64,000 bases of DNA from Bermanella marisrubri (lineage in GTDB: Bacteria; Pseudomonadota; Gammaproteobacteria; Pseudomonadales; Oceanobacteraceae). The position numbers and the translations under genes were made by a program. The stretch is from positions 2,073,001 to 2,137,000 of the forward strand of contig NZ_CP051183.1 of assembly GCF_012295615.1 (NCBI RefSeq), in the 5' to 3' direction. Positions 25,921-35,055 of this stretch are shown in pieces; within the stretch, counting starts at the first letter, position 1; each line of letters starts with the position of its first letter. The notes beneath the pieces were generated by a model. That model was not told the origin of the DNA. It made no database searches and saw nothing but the letters and a program-made list of their open reading frames with translations.

Positions 25921-26580
25921 ATGAATGAACCCCTTACATTCCTGACCGCTTGGCTTTTAGGTCTCATGGGTAGCGTCCACTGTATGGGCATGTGCGGCGG
26001 CATCGTTGGCGCACTTTCCATGAATGGACCCAAGCCAACACTGCAGCTGGGGTACCATATAGGGAGAATCTTGACCTATGGCGCTTTAGGTTTTGCAGCA
26101 GGCATCATTGGACTGTGGTTAAGTGAAAGCCACAGTAATGTCGGCCTAGTTTTACGAACCATATCTGGGATCTTATTAATCTTGATGGGGTTTTATCTAG
26201 CAGGACAAACTCAAATGCTTGCGTGGATCGAGCGTGCCGGCAGCGGCCTTTGGCGACGACTACAACCTCTCAGCAAAGGCCTTATCCCTACACACTCATT
26301 AAAGCAAGCCATTCCACTCGGTATGGTTTGGGGTTTCCTGCCTTGTGGTTTAGTCTACAGTACTCTGAGTTGGGCTTTAGTAGCCGCTGATCCAGTCAAA
26401 AGTGCGAGCTTAATGATGGTATTTGGCTTAGGTAATTTACCCGCCCTCTTTAGCTTTGCCCTGTTAACTCAACAGCTTACAAAGTTGAAGTCAAAGACAT
26501 GGGTCAAGTTAATGTCTGGTACTTTTGTGGTAGGATTTGGAGTGTGGACACTCTATGCCACATGGTCGACTCAAATCTAA
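25921..26580 (+). CDS. SafE/DsbD-like membrane protein of the cco locus
   Basis: This 219-residue protein has about six transmembrane segments and belongs to the sulfite exporter TauE/SafE (DsbD_2) group. Motifs are GSVHCMGMCGGIVG (about 17-30), with a metal- or thiol-capable C-x3-C pair, and WGFLPCGLVYSTL (about 139-151). This family regularly follows ccoS in gammaproteobacteria and is suspected to serve copper or redox handling during oxidase assembly. That role is inferred from context. It is 9 bases after ccoS, so it is cotranscribed. Confidence 0.88.
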   Translation: MNEPLTFLTAWLLGLMGSVHCMGMCGGIVGALSMNGPKPTLQLGYHIGRILTYGALGFAAGIIGLWLSESHSNVGLVLRTISGILLILMGFYLAGQTQMLAWIERAGSGLWRRLQPLSKGLIPTHSLKQAIPLGMVWGFLPCGLVYSTLSWALVAADPVKSASLMMVFGLGNLPALFSFALLTQQLTKLKSKTWVKLMSGTFVVGFGVWTLYATWSTQI

Positions 26581-26706
26581 CTTCTTACTGCACATGTTTG
26601 CAGCCTAAGTTAAGCACTGTTGCTCTTGACTAAGCAAATGGTTTTACCCAACATTTAGGTTATAGGTGCTAATAACATGCACCGTGCCAAGATTGAAGGA
26701 TTGTTT

Positions 26707-27477
26707 ATGGCAGTTGATAAAAACATTATTTCCCTGGCAAAAAGCGGTGCTGGTAAACCCCACTGCAGTACATGCAGTCTAAGCTCGCTTTGCCTACCGA
26801 TTGCTCTAGATAACGAAGATCTTGATGCACTAGACGAGATCATCAAACGTGGTCGTCCGCTGCAAAAAGGCGAAACTCTGTTTAAACAAGGCGACGATTT
26901 CAAAGCGGTATACGCCATTCGTACAGGGGCAATTAAGAGCTACACCGTTGCGCCCAGTGGTGAAGAGCAGATCACAGGCTTTCATCTAGCCAGTGAAATC
27001 GTGGGCCTATCTGGCTATAGCGAAGAAAGCTACCCGCTGACAGCAAAAGCCTTGGAAACCACGACTGTTTGTGAACTGCCTTTAGACAAGTTAGACAGCC
27101 TTTGTGACGAAATTCCAGGGTTACGTCGCCAAATGATGCGTAATATGAGTGGCGAAATTCGTCAGGATCAGCAAATGATGCTGCAATTATCGAAAAAAAC
27201 CGCTGACGAACGCCTAGCTTATTTTCTACTGGATCTAAGTAGCCGTTTCGAGCGCCGTGGTTTTTCACCCAAGACCTTCCGACTCTCAATGTCTCGTGTG
27301 GATATCAGTAACTATTTAGGTCTTGCAGTAGAAACTGTCAGCCGCATATTTACCCGTATGCAAAAGAGCGAGCTCATTAGTACGGAAGGTAAAGAAGTCA
27401 CACTCTTGGACATTCATGGCCTTAATAAGCTTGCCGGCAATCCTGATATTAAAGCGTCCTGTGAACATAGCATCTGA
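26707..27477 (+). CDS. anr: Oxygen-sensing CRP/FNR-family regulator Anr
   Basis: This 256-residue FNR/Anr-type global regulator senses oxygen through a 4Fe-4S cluster. N-terminal cysteines are in [11 protein letters not shown], with a fourth in TTTVCELP, the full ligand set. A cyclic-nucleotide-like beta roll and dimerisation helix follow. The HTH shows the DNA-contact E-x2-S-R in [18 protein letters not shown] sits 6 bases before the ATG at 26707; the frame extends upstream to 26677 with a weaker site. It is downstream of the oxidase locus it probably controls, through the two boxes before ccoN. Confidence 0.95.
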   Translation: MAVDKNIISLAKSGAGKPHCSTCSLSSLCLPIALDNEDLDALDEIIKRGRPLQKGETLFKQGDDFKAVYAIRTGAIKSYTVAPSGEEQITGFHLASEIVGLSGYSEESYPLTAKALETTTVCELPLDKLDSLCDEIPGLRRQMMRNMSGEIRQDQQMMLQLSKKTADERLAYFLLDLSSRFERRGFSPKTFRLSMSRVDISNYLGLAVETVSRIFTRMQKSELISTEGKEVTLLDIHGLNKLAGNPDIKASCEHSI

Positions 27478-27718
27478 TTATTTACCTGATTTTGCACAGG
27501 TCTGTCGTGAAGGATAGGTCTGTGCCTACAACTTTAGTCTTACTAATTCTCGCATTTCTCTCTAACCCTCTCTTTTATAAGCAAAAATAAAATTGCAAGT
27601 ATTTTTTGCATTTTGTCAGTTTCCATCTAATGTTCAGTATAGAAAACAGAAACATGAGATTTTGCGTGATAGTAGATGCTAACTCGCTGATACAAAATCA
27701 TTAAAAGGAAAGGAAGAC

Positions 27719-28210
27719 ATGGGAATCTGTCCCAGCGAGCTAATACACTTGGTGATTCGCCCCACCCTCAAATACTTGGGCGAAGATAACGAAGATGCCC
27801 GTTTTCTTCTTATGGCTACTGCTGCCATGGAATCAGAACTGGGGTTTCACCTTATTGGCAGTAAGCATAAAGGCATTGGCGTTTACCAAATAAGTGCCAA
27901 ATGCCACCGCAACGTTTGGGATAAATATCTCGTCAATAACCCTGAGCTAGCAAGTAAAGTTCGAGGATTGGCAAGCCAACATGAGTTTCTAGCCAATCCT
28001 CACCAAGAATTGGCGACTAATCTTCGCTATGCCACGGCTATTGCTTGGTTGATCTATAAACGTAAGACCAGTGATATACCCAAAGCAAGAGATCTAGACT
28101 CAGTAGCGCGCTTTTGGCGCCGCCACTTTCACAGTCGTCCTCACGCTAGCGTTGAACGCTTCATGGAACGGGTTAAACCCCTCCTAGAGGCGGACTGCCG
28201 CGCCGCGTAA
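27719..28210 (+). CDS. Lysozyme-like (transglycosylase-type) protein, phage-related
   Basis: This 163-residue protein has no signal peptide. It resembles a phage-encoded family whose members begin VIRPTL..LG and contain LLMATAAMESELGFHLIG (about 30-47) and GIGVYQISAKCHRNVWDKYL (about 52-71). The Glu after ATAAMES lies where lysozyme-like transglycosylases have their catalytic acid, and G-x-YQI is a typical companion. Function is inferred from motif memory only. AAAGGAAG precedes the ATG. No other phage genes surround it, so it may be a domesticated remnant. It sits between anr and ttcA. Confidence 0.55.
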   Translation: MGICPSELIHLVIRPTLKYLGEDNEDARFLLMATAAMESELGFHLIGSKHKGIGVYQISAKCHRNVWDKYLVNNPELASKVRGLASQHEFLANPHQELATNLRYATAIAWLIYKRKTSDIPKARDLDSVARFWRRHFHSRPHASVERFMERVKPLLEADCRAA

Positions 28211-28259
28211 CATCCATGGGCCAGGTCTGTCAGCGGGTTACAAACCTGAGTAGGAACCC

Positions 28260-28285
28260 GCGCGGATTTACGTTAGAATCCGCGC
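28260..28285. repeat. Hairpin upstream of ttcA
   Basis: GCGCGGATT (28260-28268) pairs with AATCCGCGC (28277-28285) around an 8-base loop, 29 bases before the ttcA ATG. It has no T run. It could be a terminator remnant of the preceding gene or a leader structure of ttcA. Confidence 0.6.
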
Positions 28286-28314
28286 CCTAGTTCTAGGTTA
28301 AACCGAGTCGTATC

Positions 28315-29280
28315 ATGGTCCAATTTGTTGATGCTAGCGCCACTGCCTTAAATGCAGAAACGTCGCCGGCGGAAAAAAAGCAAAAAACCGAATTCAATAA
28401 ACTGCAAAAACGCTTGCGCCGTGAAGTTGGCCGAGCTATTGCAGACTTCAATATGATCGAAGACGGTGACCGTATCATGGTGTGCCTATCCGGCGGTAAA
28501 GACAGCTACACCATGCTTGATATCCTGCAGAATTTGCAGAAAAGCGCCCCAGTTTCGTTCGAATTAGTCGCGGTCAACCTTGACCAAAAACAACCCGGCT
28601 TTCCAGAACATGTTCTACCTGAATACCTAGACTCATTGGATATCGAATACTACATCGTCAACCGAGATACCTACTCTGTCGTAAAAGAAAAGGTACCCGA
28701 AGGTCGTACTACATGCGGTTTATGTTCACGTTTGAGACGTGGCACCTTATATGGCTTTGCTGAGGATATCGGTGCGAATAAAGTCGCTTTGGGTCACCAT
28801 CGTGACGACATCGTAGAAACCATGTTTCTCAATATGTTTTATGGTGCTCGTCTAGCCGCTATGCCGCCAAAACTGCTGTCTGACGATAAACGCAACATCG
28901 TCATTCGACCTATGGCTTATTGTAAAGAATCGGACATTGCGGCCTTCTCAGAATATAAACAATTTCCAATTATTCCGTGCAACCTTTGTGGCTCCCAAGA
29001 AAACCTACAGCGACAGAATATTAAAGCCATGCTGGAACAATGGGACAAGGAGCATCCTGGTCGAATTCAACAAATTTTTAATTCGATGCAAAACATTGCA
29101 CCATCACAAATGGCCGATAAACAACTGTTTGACTTTGAAAATTTACAAATCGATCGATCAAGTGAACGAGACGATCAAGGATTTGGCGATGGGCAAGTGA
29201 TAGAGGGAGTGGGGGATTTTGCTGAAGCTCCCCCGCGTCTACGACCAGACAACCTGATCGACACTCTAAACGTTAACTAG
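28315..29280 (+). CDS. ttcA: tRNA 2-thiocytidine32 synthetase TtcA
   Basis: This 321-residue PP-loop ATPase thiolates cytidine 32 of tRNA and uses a 4Fe-4S cluster. The PP-loop SGGKDS is at 59-64. The cluster ligands lie in [12 protein letters not shown] (C134, C137) and IPCNLCGS (C222, C225). The downstream location after anr is common in related bacteria. The stop overlaps the end of the convergent gene by 4 bases. Confidence 0.96.
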   Translation: MVQFVDASATALNAETSPAEKKQKTEFNKLQKRLRREVGRAIADFNMIEDGDRIMVCLSGGKDSYTMLDILQNLQKSAPVSFELVAVNLDQKQPGFPEHVLPEYLDSLDIEYYIVNRDTYSVVKEKVPEGRTTCGLCSRLRRGTLYGFAEDIGANKVALGHHRDDIVETMFLNMFYGARLAAMPPKLLSDDKRNIVIRPMAYCKESDIAAFSEYKQFPIIPCNLCGSQENLQRQNIKAMLEQWDKEHPGRIQQIFNSMQNIAPSQMADKQLFDFENLQIDRSSERDDQGFGDGQVIEGVGDFAEAPPRLRPDNLIDTLNVN

Positions 29281-29714
29281 CGCTTCATTTCTAAACGATA
29301 AGTTCCCATATCAGTAACCCATATGTAGGCACGCTGTATGGACTTATCGTGTTTGTTTTCAAGACCTAACACCATTCGGCGCTCATGTTCATTGAGCACT
29401 TCCCTACGAATAAATGTTACCTTGAAATTACCTTCCGTTTGTAGCTCAGCAATTTGAGTGGTGTACTCTACAGAAACAGGGCCTTTTTTATTCCAACGAA
29501 CCCATTGGATGAACGCTCCATCTTGTTTCTCAGTGCGGGTCAGCACTAACCGAATCTGGCCTTTTCGCGAACCTTTCTGCCATTGCCCCATTCCTTTAAC
29601 ATCATAAATTAAAGGATCAAGCTGATGGACCATATTGAGATGTACGCTCGATTCATGATCGTTAGCCACAGCCCAAACAGACAAAAGTAAAAAAGCGCCA
29701 ATCCATTTCCACAT
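29277..29714 (-). CDS. Hypothetical periplasmic protein
   Basis: This 145-residue protein is not recognised. I chose the ATG at 29714 because GGGAG lies 7 bases upstream and the product then begins with a signal peptide ([17 protein letters not shown], cleaved near AVA-ND). The frame runs up to 29780 and would otherwise overlap greB. The mature part is probably a small beta-rich domain, judging from alternating strands such as [20 protein letters not shown] and [16 protein letters not shown]. It has no cysteine. Confidence 0.7.
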   Translation of the reverse strand: MWKWIGAFLLLSVWAVANDHESSVHLNMVHQLDPLIYDVKGMGQWQKGSRKGQIRLVLTRTEKQDGAFIQWVRWNKKGPVSVEYTTQIAELQTEGNFKVTFIRREVLNEHERRMVLGLENKHDKSIQRAYIWVTDMGTYRLEMKR

Positions 29715-29773
29715 AATAGACTCCCAAAGTCTATTTAATTGTAGAACATATATCGGCCGATATTGCTCTGACC

Positions 29774-30265
29774 TTAGCAACCCTCCGAGAAACTTGAATA
29801 ACTTACCTTGTCTAAATACAGCTCACTTAAACCCTTAGGTGTTTGCACAGCAACATCATCGCCTGCTTGTTTGCCTAACAAGGCTTTTGCCACTGGGCTA
29901 TTGATGCTGATGTACTCGGGACGATGATCGATTTCATCAGGACCAACTATACGATAAATATGAACTTGCCCTTGCTCGTTTTCGATCTGAATCCAAGCTG
30001 AGAAAAAGACCTTGGTCTGATCAGCTGGCTTGTCTCGCACAACCGTCAATTTTTCTAAACGCTTGCTCAAAAACCGAACACGTCGATCTATTTCACGTAA
30101 TCGTTTCTTACCATATATGTACTCTGCGTTTTCAGAACGGTCGCCGAGGGCTGCAGCGTCTTTCACTTGCTGGGTGACTTTAGGACGCTCAGTCCTCCAT
30201 AAATAGTCGAGTTCGTCTTTTAAGGTTTGCTCCCCTTCTGGGGTAATTAAATCGGCTTTGCTCAT
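29774..30265 (-). CDS. greB: Transcription elongation factor GreB
   Basis: This 163-residue Gre factor stimulates transcript cleavage by backtracked RNA polymerase. The N-terminal coiled coil carries the loop acidic residues in GDRSENAEYIYGKKRLREIDRRV. The FY/YI-containing GKKRLREIDRR signature marks GreB rather than GreA, as does the C-terminal FKBP-like domain (ISINSPVAKALLGKQAGDDV). The ATG at 30265 gives the typical MSKADLITPEG start. It begins 5 bases after the prenyltransferase stop. Confidence 0.93.
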   Translation of the reverse strand: MSKADLITPEGEQTLKDELDYLWRTERPKVTQQVKDAAALGDRSENAEYIYGKKRLREIDRRVRFLSKRLEKLTVVRDKPADQTKVFFSAWIQIENEQGQVHIYRIVGPDEIDHRPEYISINSPVAKALLGKQAGDDVAVQTPKGLSELYLDKVSYSSFSEGC

Positions 30266-30269
30266 ACGT

Positions 30270-31307
30270 CTATGATAACCAAACACTTATCGAAATAGCT
30301 ATGCACAACAAGATTCCAAGTAATAAATGCGTTTTAGCAGCATCAAAACGAATATCTTTAAGCGAGTCATCACAACCGGTGTGTACGGAGTATAGCTTTT
30401 TACACTGGAGTGCGACCAAGGGCGTTGCGATTAGCGGTAATAATAGCCAAGGTCCAAAAAACCAAGCAAGTGCGCAGCTAGATAGTACTACACCCAGGTA
30501 ATAAATAATTTGAAGCAACCTCGCATTGGTGAACCCTAATTTAATCGCAAGAGTCGTGGCGCCACTTGCCAAATCAATTTTCATATCATTCATATTATTT
30601 GCATTTAATATCGCTGTGGCAGCAAAACCAAAGTAAAATCCCACAAACAAAACGGGCTCCCAAAATACCCCACTAACGGCACTACTCATGCCGAAGACCA
30701 AAAGCGGACCACAAAGTAACCAAACCACGACATCACCCAGCCCTTTATACTTAAAATAAAACGGCCACCCGCTGTATCCCAACACCCCAAAGAAAGCGAC
30801 AAGTGCGCAAATCAAAACTGGTACAGGAGCATACATTATCGCGGGCAACGCAAACAAACCTGATAAAAACAATGACGACCATGCCAAGTACGACATCTGC
30901 CGCGATGTAAGCCATGCTTGCTGTATGACACCACTACCGCCTAATGAATCGGGAAGATCGATCAATTTTTTGTAATCGGCAACATCATTAAATATGTTTA
31001 CAGCCACCTGAAGAAGCAGCAAAGCCAATATCGATGAAATGGTATTACCCCAATTGATAGGCACATCTAATAGGATTAACAGTAAAACCGTTGCCAGTGC
31101 AGGCATAAAAGTCGCAGTAAGACTAATTACGCGCATTGCTTTAAATATGCGCCATAAAAGACTAGGCTTAGGATCAGTGATGCGCTTAAAACTTATTCCT
31201 TCACTATTACTCTGAATGGCTACCCAACCATCGCTTTGGTCGAATACGCCACTATCTAGAGCCCTTTGAGTTTGCGGGTCATGCCAGGGTAAAAGAATAT
31301 GATCCAT
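30270..31307 (-). CDS. UbiA-family membrane prenyltransferase (MenA-like)
   Basis: This 345-residue protein has a hydrophilic N-terminus of about 55 residues, then eight or nine transmembrane helices of the UbiA superfamily. The first Asp-rich motif is NIFNDVADYKK (about 104-114) and the second NNMNDMKIDLASGATTLA. The overall pattern is like 1,4-dihydroxy-2-naphthoate prenyltransferases (MenA), but with no other menaquinone gene nearby the acceptor is uncertain. AAGGA 5 bases upstream supports the ATG at 31307; a GTG at 31328 is the longer alternative. It is cotranscribed with greB. Confidence 0.82.
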   Translation of the reverse strand: MDHILLPWHDPQTQRALDSGVFDQSDGWVAIQSNSEGISFKRITDPKPSLLWRIFKAMRVISLTATFMPALATVLLLILLDVPINWGNTISSILALLLLQVAVNIFNDVADYKKLIDLPDSLGGSGVIQQAWLTSRQMSYLAWSSLFLSGLFALPAIMYAPVPVLICALVAFFGVLGYSGWPFYFKYKGLGDVVVWLLCGPLLVFGMSSAVSGVFWEPVLFVGFYFGFAATAILNANNMNDMKIDLASGATTLAIKLGFTNARLLQIIYYLGVVLSSCALAWFFGPWLLLPLIATPLVALQCKKLYSVHTGCDDSLKDIRFDAAKTHLLLGILLCIAISISVWLS

Positions 31308-31361
31308 TAAAGTCCTTACTAGCAGCACTGAATTTTAGCTCCATTATAATAATGCCAATAT

Positions 31362-31952
31362 ATGTTTAACTTTGATATAAGCCAAGAGCTAGAGCAATAC
31401 TTACAAAAAAACAGCCCGTGTAAAGAGTATGAGATCATCATGTACCTTTGCTCCCAAGGCCGATTTCCCCGCTCTTGTTTGCAGGAGCCATTAGGTCTCT
31501 TCCGTAGCCACTTTTTGGTTTTTAATGCACTCTATCGATTACAAATCCATCACGCTGAAAAGTATGAAATAGATATTAGCCCCCTGCATATCGAATTAAA
31601 ACCAAGAGGCTCTCTAAAAAATGGGGAATCATTTAACGCAGTTAAAAGCCATGACCCGTTGCGTTTATTTTATTTAGACATTGACCGGCTGAATCAAACA
31701 GATGAAGTGGAGGTCTGCCGTCTATTGGATGAATTTTGGATCAAATACAAGCATTACCAGCAGAATGATGATGCATCTTGGGCATTTGAAGTATTGGAGC
31801 TTGATCCTAAGAAGGATGAAATTGACAGAAAAACCATTAAACAGCAATATCGTCGTCTTGCAATGAAACACCACCCAGATCGCGGCGGTGATGGCGTTAT
31901 GCTCAGAAAAATAAATGAGGCGGTTGAATGTTTAAATTTTTATTACTACTAA
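31362..31952 (+). CDS. DnaJ-related protein
   Basis: This 196-residue protein has an N-terminal DnaJ-related domain (about 1-125; FPRSCLQEPLGLFRSHFLVFNALYRLQ is the family pattern) and a C-terminal J domain (about 142-196). The J domain has the obligatory HPD in MKHHPDRGGDG, so it can stimulate a DnaK partner. Its 3' end overlaps the next gene by 25 bases in another frame, implying translational coupling. Confidence 0.9.
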   Translation: MFNFDISQELEQYLQKNSPCKEYEIIMYLCSQGRFPRSCLQEPLGLFRSHFLVFNALYRLQIHHAEKYEIDISPLHIELKPRGSLKNGESFNAVKSHDPLRLFYLDIDRLNQTDEVEVCRLLDEFWIKYKHYQQNDDASWAFEVLELDPKKDEIDRKTIKQQYRRLAMKHHPDRGGDGVMLRKINEAVECLNFYYY

Positions 31953-32974
31953 TCACCCTATCATTCACATTTGTCGTTCACGGCAAAACCGGATACGATC
32001 ATGCTGTTATATTGCAATACCATCATGTTTCAAACAGCACGCCACCCATCACAAGCGTAACCGCAGAACAATTAGAGCAGCACTTAAACCTAATTCAAAA
32101 AGAAGGTTTTCAGGTCTTACCGCTTCCGCAAGTCATCGAAACGCTACAGCAAGGTAATACGTTTGATAAACCCACTGCGGTCATCACTTTTGATGATGCC
32201 TACGAATCAATTTATACCGCTGGTTTCCCCCTGCTAAAAGAATATCAGTATCCTTTCACCATTTTTATTTCACCGAAACCGGTGGAAGATGGCTTTACAG
32301 ATATGTTGAGCTGGGGACAGCTCAAAGAGATGCAAGCGTATGGTGCTACGATGGCTAATCATAGTTATCAGCATGATCACCTTGCTTTCCGGTTAGAGGG
32401 TGAGAGCGACCAAGAATGGCTTGAACGCATTCGTAAAGATACCGAACAAGCACAAGCCAGTCTTGAACATCACCTTGGCTCTCTCAAAAAATACATGGCA
32501 TACCCTTATGGTGAATTTGACGAGCAGTTAAAATCACTCATGAAGGAAATGGGCTACATTGCATTCGGCCAACAATCTGGCCCCATTCATCAAACCAGTG
32601 AATATTTGGCTTTACCACGTTTCCCTGCTTCTGGGATCTATGCCAATACCAAAACACTGAAAACCAAATTGAATAGCCGTGCCTTTCATTTAATTGAAGA
32701 GTTACCCAAAGCCCAAGTACGCAGTGCCGGTGATGCTGTTCCAGAATTAATTTTAAAAGTGAAAGACAACGGCTTTCGTCACAAACAAGTACAGTGCTTC
32801 TTTTCTGGCAATCCTGTGGAGACTAAAACGAGTAAAGACGAACATGATATTGTGGTGATTCAAGCTAAAGCCAAGGCAAGTCTAAGCAAAGGGCGCAGTC
32901 GATATAACTGTACCGCCCCCAGCGAAGACGGTAGCAATTATTTTTGGCACTCTAAGGCGTTTGTGGCTCAATAA
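31928..32974 (+). CDS. Exported polysaccharide deacetylase
   Basis: This 348-residue NodB-homology carbohydrate esterase 4 protein has a signal peptide (about 1-19, KFLLLLITLSFTFVVHG). Motif 1 is TFDDAYESIY (metal Asp), motif 2 HSYQHDH (metal His pair), motif 3 MAYPYGEFDE. The domain covers about 25-215. A C-terminal extension of about 120 residues, with a CFFSGNP...YNCTAPS cysteine pair, is less familiar and may be a carbohydrate-binding or adhesive module. It is PgaB-like in its N-terminal half, but no pga genes are adjacent. It overlaps the convergent gene by 23 bases. Confidence 0.88.
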   Translation: MFKFLLLLITLSFTFVVHGKTGYDHAVILQYHHVSNSTPPITSVTAEQLEQHLNLIQKEGFQVLPLPQVIETLQQGNTFDKPTAVITFDDAYESIYTAGFPLLKEYQYPFTIFISPKPVEDGFTDMLSWGQLKEMQAYGATMANHSYQHDHLAFRLEGESDQEWLERIRKDTEQAQASLEHHLGSLKKYMAYPYGEFDEQLKSLMKEMGYIAFGQQSGPIHQTSEYLALPRFPASGIYANTKTLKTKLNSRAFHLIEELPKAQVRSAGDAVPELILKVKDNGFRHKQVQCFFSGNPVETKTSKDEHDIVVIQAKAKASLSKGRSRYNCTAPSEDGSNYFWHSKAFVAQ

Positions 32975-34061
32975 GCGTTTGCTTTGACTGATTTAAATTA
33001 ACCGTTTTACCCAGTGCGGTTTCATGCAAGCTACTGACGTAAAGTACTTCACCCGCTTCTGCAGCGCCAGTCACATGGCCATACATGCCAAGTGGGTCTT
33101 GTAAATCATGTACGACTTTTCCTTGGTCATTAATAGCAATCAAATGACCATAGTGCTTTGCTTTCGGTCTCATGAAAGCCGGTAATCGCTGCACTACTTT
33201 ACGTAAATAGGGGTATTCGCTAAGCGCATCTAACGGCGCGCTACGTGGGCTTACGAGCCCTACCCAATATAAACTATTGCTACCTGGATTAATGTTGTCT
33301 GGAAAGCTTGGTAGGTTATCAATGACCACTTGTTGATGCTGGCGATTATGCTCAGCAATACCTATTTTTAGCACGCGATATTTAGCGGTTTCGTTCACCA
33401 ACACCCACTCTTCGTCATGGCTCACGGCAACACCATTTGCGAAATTTAAGCCATCAAGAATGACCATTGCTTGCTTAGTATTAGTATCGTATTCGATAAC
33501 GCGCCCATGTCCACCATGCTCGTTTATATCTAGAAGACTTGCGGCATAAGTACCGTAATGTTTGGCATGGAATTTTGTCGACGCATCAGACAAATAAACT
33601 TTACCAGATGCGGTGATATCTAAGTCGTCCGCGTAGCGAATGGGACTATCACCCACGTGTGTCAGAACCGTTTCCAAATTGCCCTCTGGAGTAAGTTTTA
33701 ATAAACCTATATAAGCATCCGCTATCCAGAGATTTCCTTGTGTATCGTACTCAATACCCAAAGGTCGGCCACCCGTATTTACCAGACTCTCGTATTCTCC
33801 ATTGCTATTTAAACGCATGATGTCGCCGCCTAGTACGCCGAACACAGGCATACCGGATGCATCGATTGCCACATCCTCTGGTCCGATTTCGCCATTTAGC
33901 TCAAGTCTATGGATTTGGCTTAACGCTTGGTTTTTAGTAAAAGAACCTGTGTAACCCGGATTATCAGGGGCTTTCCATGCCACTGGTTCAATCTCTACAG
34001 GCCATGCCAATAGATACACTGCAACGATAATAAGCGAAGACAAGATAAAAAGTTTTTTCAT
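32952..34061 (-). CDS. Strictosidine-synthase-like / SMP-30 family six-bladed propeller
   Basis: This 369-residue protein has an N-terminal signal anchor (about 4-20, LFILSSLIIVAVYLLAW), then a six-bladed beta-propeller. The repeated pattern includes PEDVAIDASG, RPLGIEYDTQGNLWIADAYIGL, RYADDLDITASGKVYLSDAS, FANGVAVSHDEEWVLVNETAKYR and FPDNINPGSNSLYWVGLVSPR. These match bacterial homologues of strictosidine synthase and paraoxonase-like lactonases, which hydrolyse lactones or esters with a bound metal. It is monocistronic. Substrate unknown. Confidence 0.87.
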   Translation of the reverse strand: MKKLFILSSLIIVAVYLLAWPVEIEPVAWKAPDNPGYTGSFTKNQALSQIHRLELNGEIGPEDVAIDASGMPVFGVLGGDIMRLNSNGEYESLVNTGGRPLGIEYDTQGNLWIADAYIGLLKLTPEGNLETVLTHVGDSPIRYADDLDITASGKVYLSDASTKFHAKHYGTYAASLLDINEHGGHGRVIEYDTNTKQAMVILDGLNFANGVAVSHDEEWVLVNETAKYRVLKIGIAEHNRQHQQVVIDNLPSFPDNINPGSNSLYWVGLVSPRSAPLDALSEYPYLRKVVQRLPAFMRPKAKHYGHLIAINDQGKVVHDLQDPLGMYGHVTGAAEAGEVLYVSSLHETALGKTVNLNQSKQTLIEPQTP

Positions 34062-34223
34062 GAATCATCCATCGTTATTTTTATTTGGACATCATCATAG
34101 TAGCTGAAGTGATGAGTATTCAAGTTAAAGGTGCTATTTCAAGACACAAAATACCACGACATAATATTGGAATAGGATAAAGGACAGAGATTAAGGTGAT
34201 TGATTAGAGGTACACTTAAATCT

Positions 34224-34255
34224 CCAACTGAAACGCAGGAATGCGTATCAGTTGG
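34224..34255 (-). terminator. Hairpin after the acyl-CoA dehydrogenase operon
   Basis: CCAACTGA (34224-34231) pairs with TCAGTTGG (34248-34255), with an inner ACGC/GCGT stem. It lies 12 bases past the last operon stop at 34267. The T run on the minus strand is poor, so it is a probable but weak terminator. Confidence 0.55.
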
Positions 34256-34266
34256 ATGCGAAAGAG

Positions 34267-35034
34267 TTATCCGATGAGATAACCGCCATCGACATTGATG
34301 CAAGCGCCAGTGGTATAACTCGAGGCGTCACTGGCTAAATAAAGAACGGTGCCAGCCATTTCGTCAGGCTCCGCAACACGATTCATAGGAATATGCTCAA
34401 GGGCTTTCTCTAGAATCTGAGGGTTTTTAACCAAAGTAGCTGCGAACTTGGTATCGGTTGCACCTGGTAAAAGTGCGTTAACACGAATACCTAATTGCGC
34501 ACACTCTTTGGCGAAGGATTTGGTCATGGTAATGACCGAACCTTTGGTGATGCTGTAGATACCCTGCAGTGACCCAGGAATCACACCATTGACAGAAGCC
34601 ACATTAATGATTGAACCACCACCATTGGCTTTCATTAATTTACCACCTTCTACACACATGAAGAAGTAACCGCGAATATTAACATCCACAGTTTTTTGAT
34701 AAGCCATTAAGTCGGTATCTAAAATGTGGCCGAAGAAAGGATTGGTTGCTGCATTGTTCACCAGTACATCTAGCTTTCCATGTTTCTCTTTGATCTCGGC
34801 GAATAAGGATGCGATCTGTTCTAGCTCACCAATGTGACAAGGAATAGCCTCGGCACTAAAGCCCGCTTCCGTTATTTGATCGACAACCGCTTGGCAACCT
34901 TCAATCTTACGACTTGAAACAATAACATGCGCGCCCTGCTCTGCTAGGAGCTTTGCAATGCTTTCGCCGATGCCGCGACTTGCGCCAGTAACCAGTGCGA
35001 CTTTTCCTGAAAGATTAAATAATTCTGTACTCAT
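34267..35034 (-). CDS. Short-chain dehydrogenase/reductase
   Basis: This 255-residue classical SDR has the cofactor motif TGASRGIG (about 17-24), NNAA, and catalytic Ser-Tyr-Lys in NVASVNG...YSITK. Arg at S-R-K after the second strand suggests NADP(H) preference. It resembles 3-oxoacyl or 3-hydroxyacyl reductases. AAAGGAG precedes the ATG. It is the last gene of a five-gene operon with an acyl-CoA dehydrogenase and an APH-type kinase, so it probably oxidises a hydroxyacyl intermediate. Confidence 0.9.
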   Translation of the reverse strand: MSTELFNLSGKVALVTGASRGIGESIAKLLAEQGAHVIVSSRKIEGCQAVVDQITEAGFSAEAIPCHIGELEQIASLFAEIKEKHGKLDVLVNNAATNPFFGHILDTDLMAYQKTVDVNIRGYFFMCVEGGKLMKANGGGSIINVASVNGVIPGSLQGIYSITKGSVITMTKSFAKECAQLGIRVNALLPGATDTKFAATLVKNPQILEKALEHIPMNRVAEPDEMAGTVLYLASDASSYTTGACINVDGGYLIG

Positions 35035-35055
35035 TTTGTTCTCCTTTAATTCTCA

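Noticed and set aside
27494-27525. GCACAG/CTGTGC inverted repeat after anr as a terminator
   Set aside because: The stem is only 6 bp with a long interior and no T run follows.
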